NCBI GenBank assembly: GCA_019918135.1
Contig: WBZZ01004130.1
Span: 156,035-220,034, forward strand
Direction: 5' to 3'
DNA from: Paulinella micropora
Taxonomy: Eukaryota > Cercozoa > Imbricatea > Euglyphida > Paulinellidae
DNA length: 64,000 bases
Positions 63,872-64,000 of this stretch are shown here, piece by piece (the first letter of the stretch is position 1; each line of letters opens with the position of its first letter). A model generated the notes under the pieces. That model was given only the letters and a program-made list of their open reading frames with translations. It had not been told where the DNA came from and did not search any database. The translations under genes and the position numbers were made by a program.

Positions 63872-64000
63872 CTCTCTCCTGCTGTTTTGTGCACCGAATA
63901 CGTCTGTGTTTTTGTTACCCCCCCCCCCTCTCTCCTGATGTTTTATGGACCCCAATATGTCTATCTTTTTGTCCTCCCCCCCCCCCCTCTCTCTCTCTCG

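Overview
The window is a eukaryotic nuclear contig that carries several layers of integrated DNA-virus sequence. The host signs are an intron-containing bulb-type lectin gene at the right end, long microsatellites, a tandem satellite and dispersed repeats. Bulb-type lectins and microsatellite-filled introns would suit an amoebozoan or slime-mould-like protist, but this host guess is weak.

Layout. (1) 1-15373 is the right-hand part of an AT-rich Polinton/Maverick-type element (P-L). It carries fibre, major capsid, penton-like, adenain-type protease, core-like peptide, packaging ATPase, S74-chaperone fibre, integrase and GIY-YIG genes, and its distal part lies outside the window. (2) 15374 to about 34.7 kb is a GC-rich, compact block unlike its surroundings. 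It holds a divergent RNA polymerase II-type largest subunit in six reading-frame segments, a C2H2 zinc-finger/nuclease-like fusion, two Sel1-repeat proteins, MYND fingers, a RING protein and several orphan ORFs. It looks like an integrated and partly decayed piece of a large DNA virus or a similar replicon, but its lineage cannot be fixed by eye. P-L is inserted into the first ORF of this block. (3) About 34.7-36.4 kb is intermediate-composition DNA with one small ORF and AAT microsatellites. (4) About 36.42-37.20 kb is the end of a third, decayed Polinton with a HIRAN-domain gene and a broken ORF, followed by AATATT-rich palindromic DNA. (5) 38174-58711 is a complete 20,538-bp Polinton (P-R) with 185-bp identical outer terminal inverted repeats and a perfect 6-bp target duplication, gtgcat. 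It encodes integrase, protein-primed DNA polymerase B, packaging ATPase, protease, major capsid and penton-like proteins and two fibre-type proteins. (6) 58718-64000 is host DNA. A secreted bulb-lectin gene starts 51 bp beyond the P-R terminus, and its mini-exons are separated by CT, CTT, ACAT and satellite-filled introns.

P-L and P-R are relatives in opposite orientation. They are nearly identical around the ATPase and the small genes but strongly diverged in major capsid and the outer fibre, so they evolved as mosaics. In each, the virion module (fibre, membrane protein, ATPase, core peptide, protease, penton, capsid) is a co-directional run, while integrase and accessory genes face the other way from short AT-rich divergent promoters.

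The most unusual signals are a family of 20-bp palindromes inserted in frame, always in the same reading phase, into at least five P-R genes; an unrelated 60-bp palindromic element inserted in frame in a P-L gene; a conserved small cysteine protein antisense to the capsid operon in both elements; and the association of virophage-like Polintons with an RNA-polymerase-bearing GC-rich viral block.
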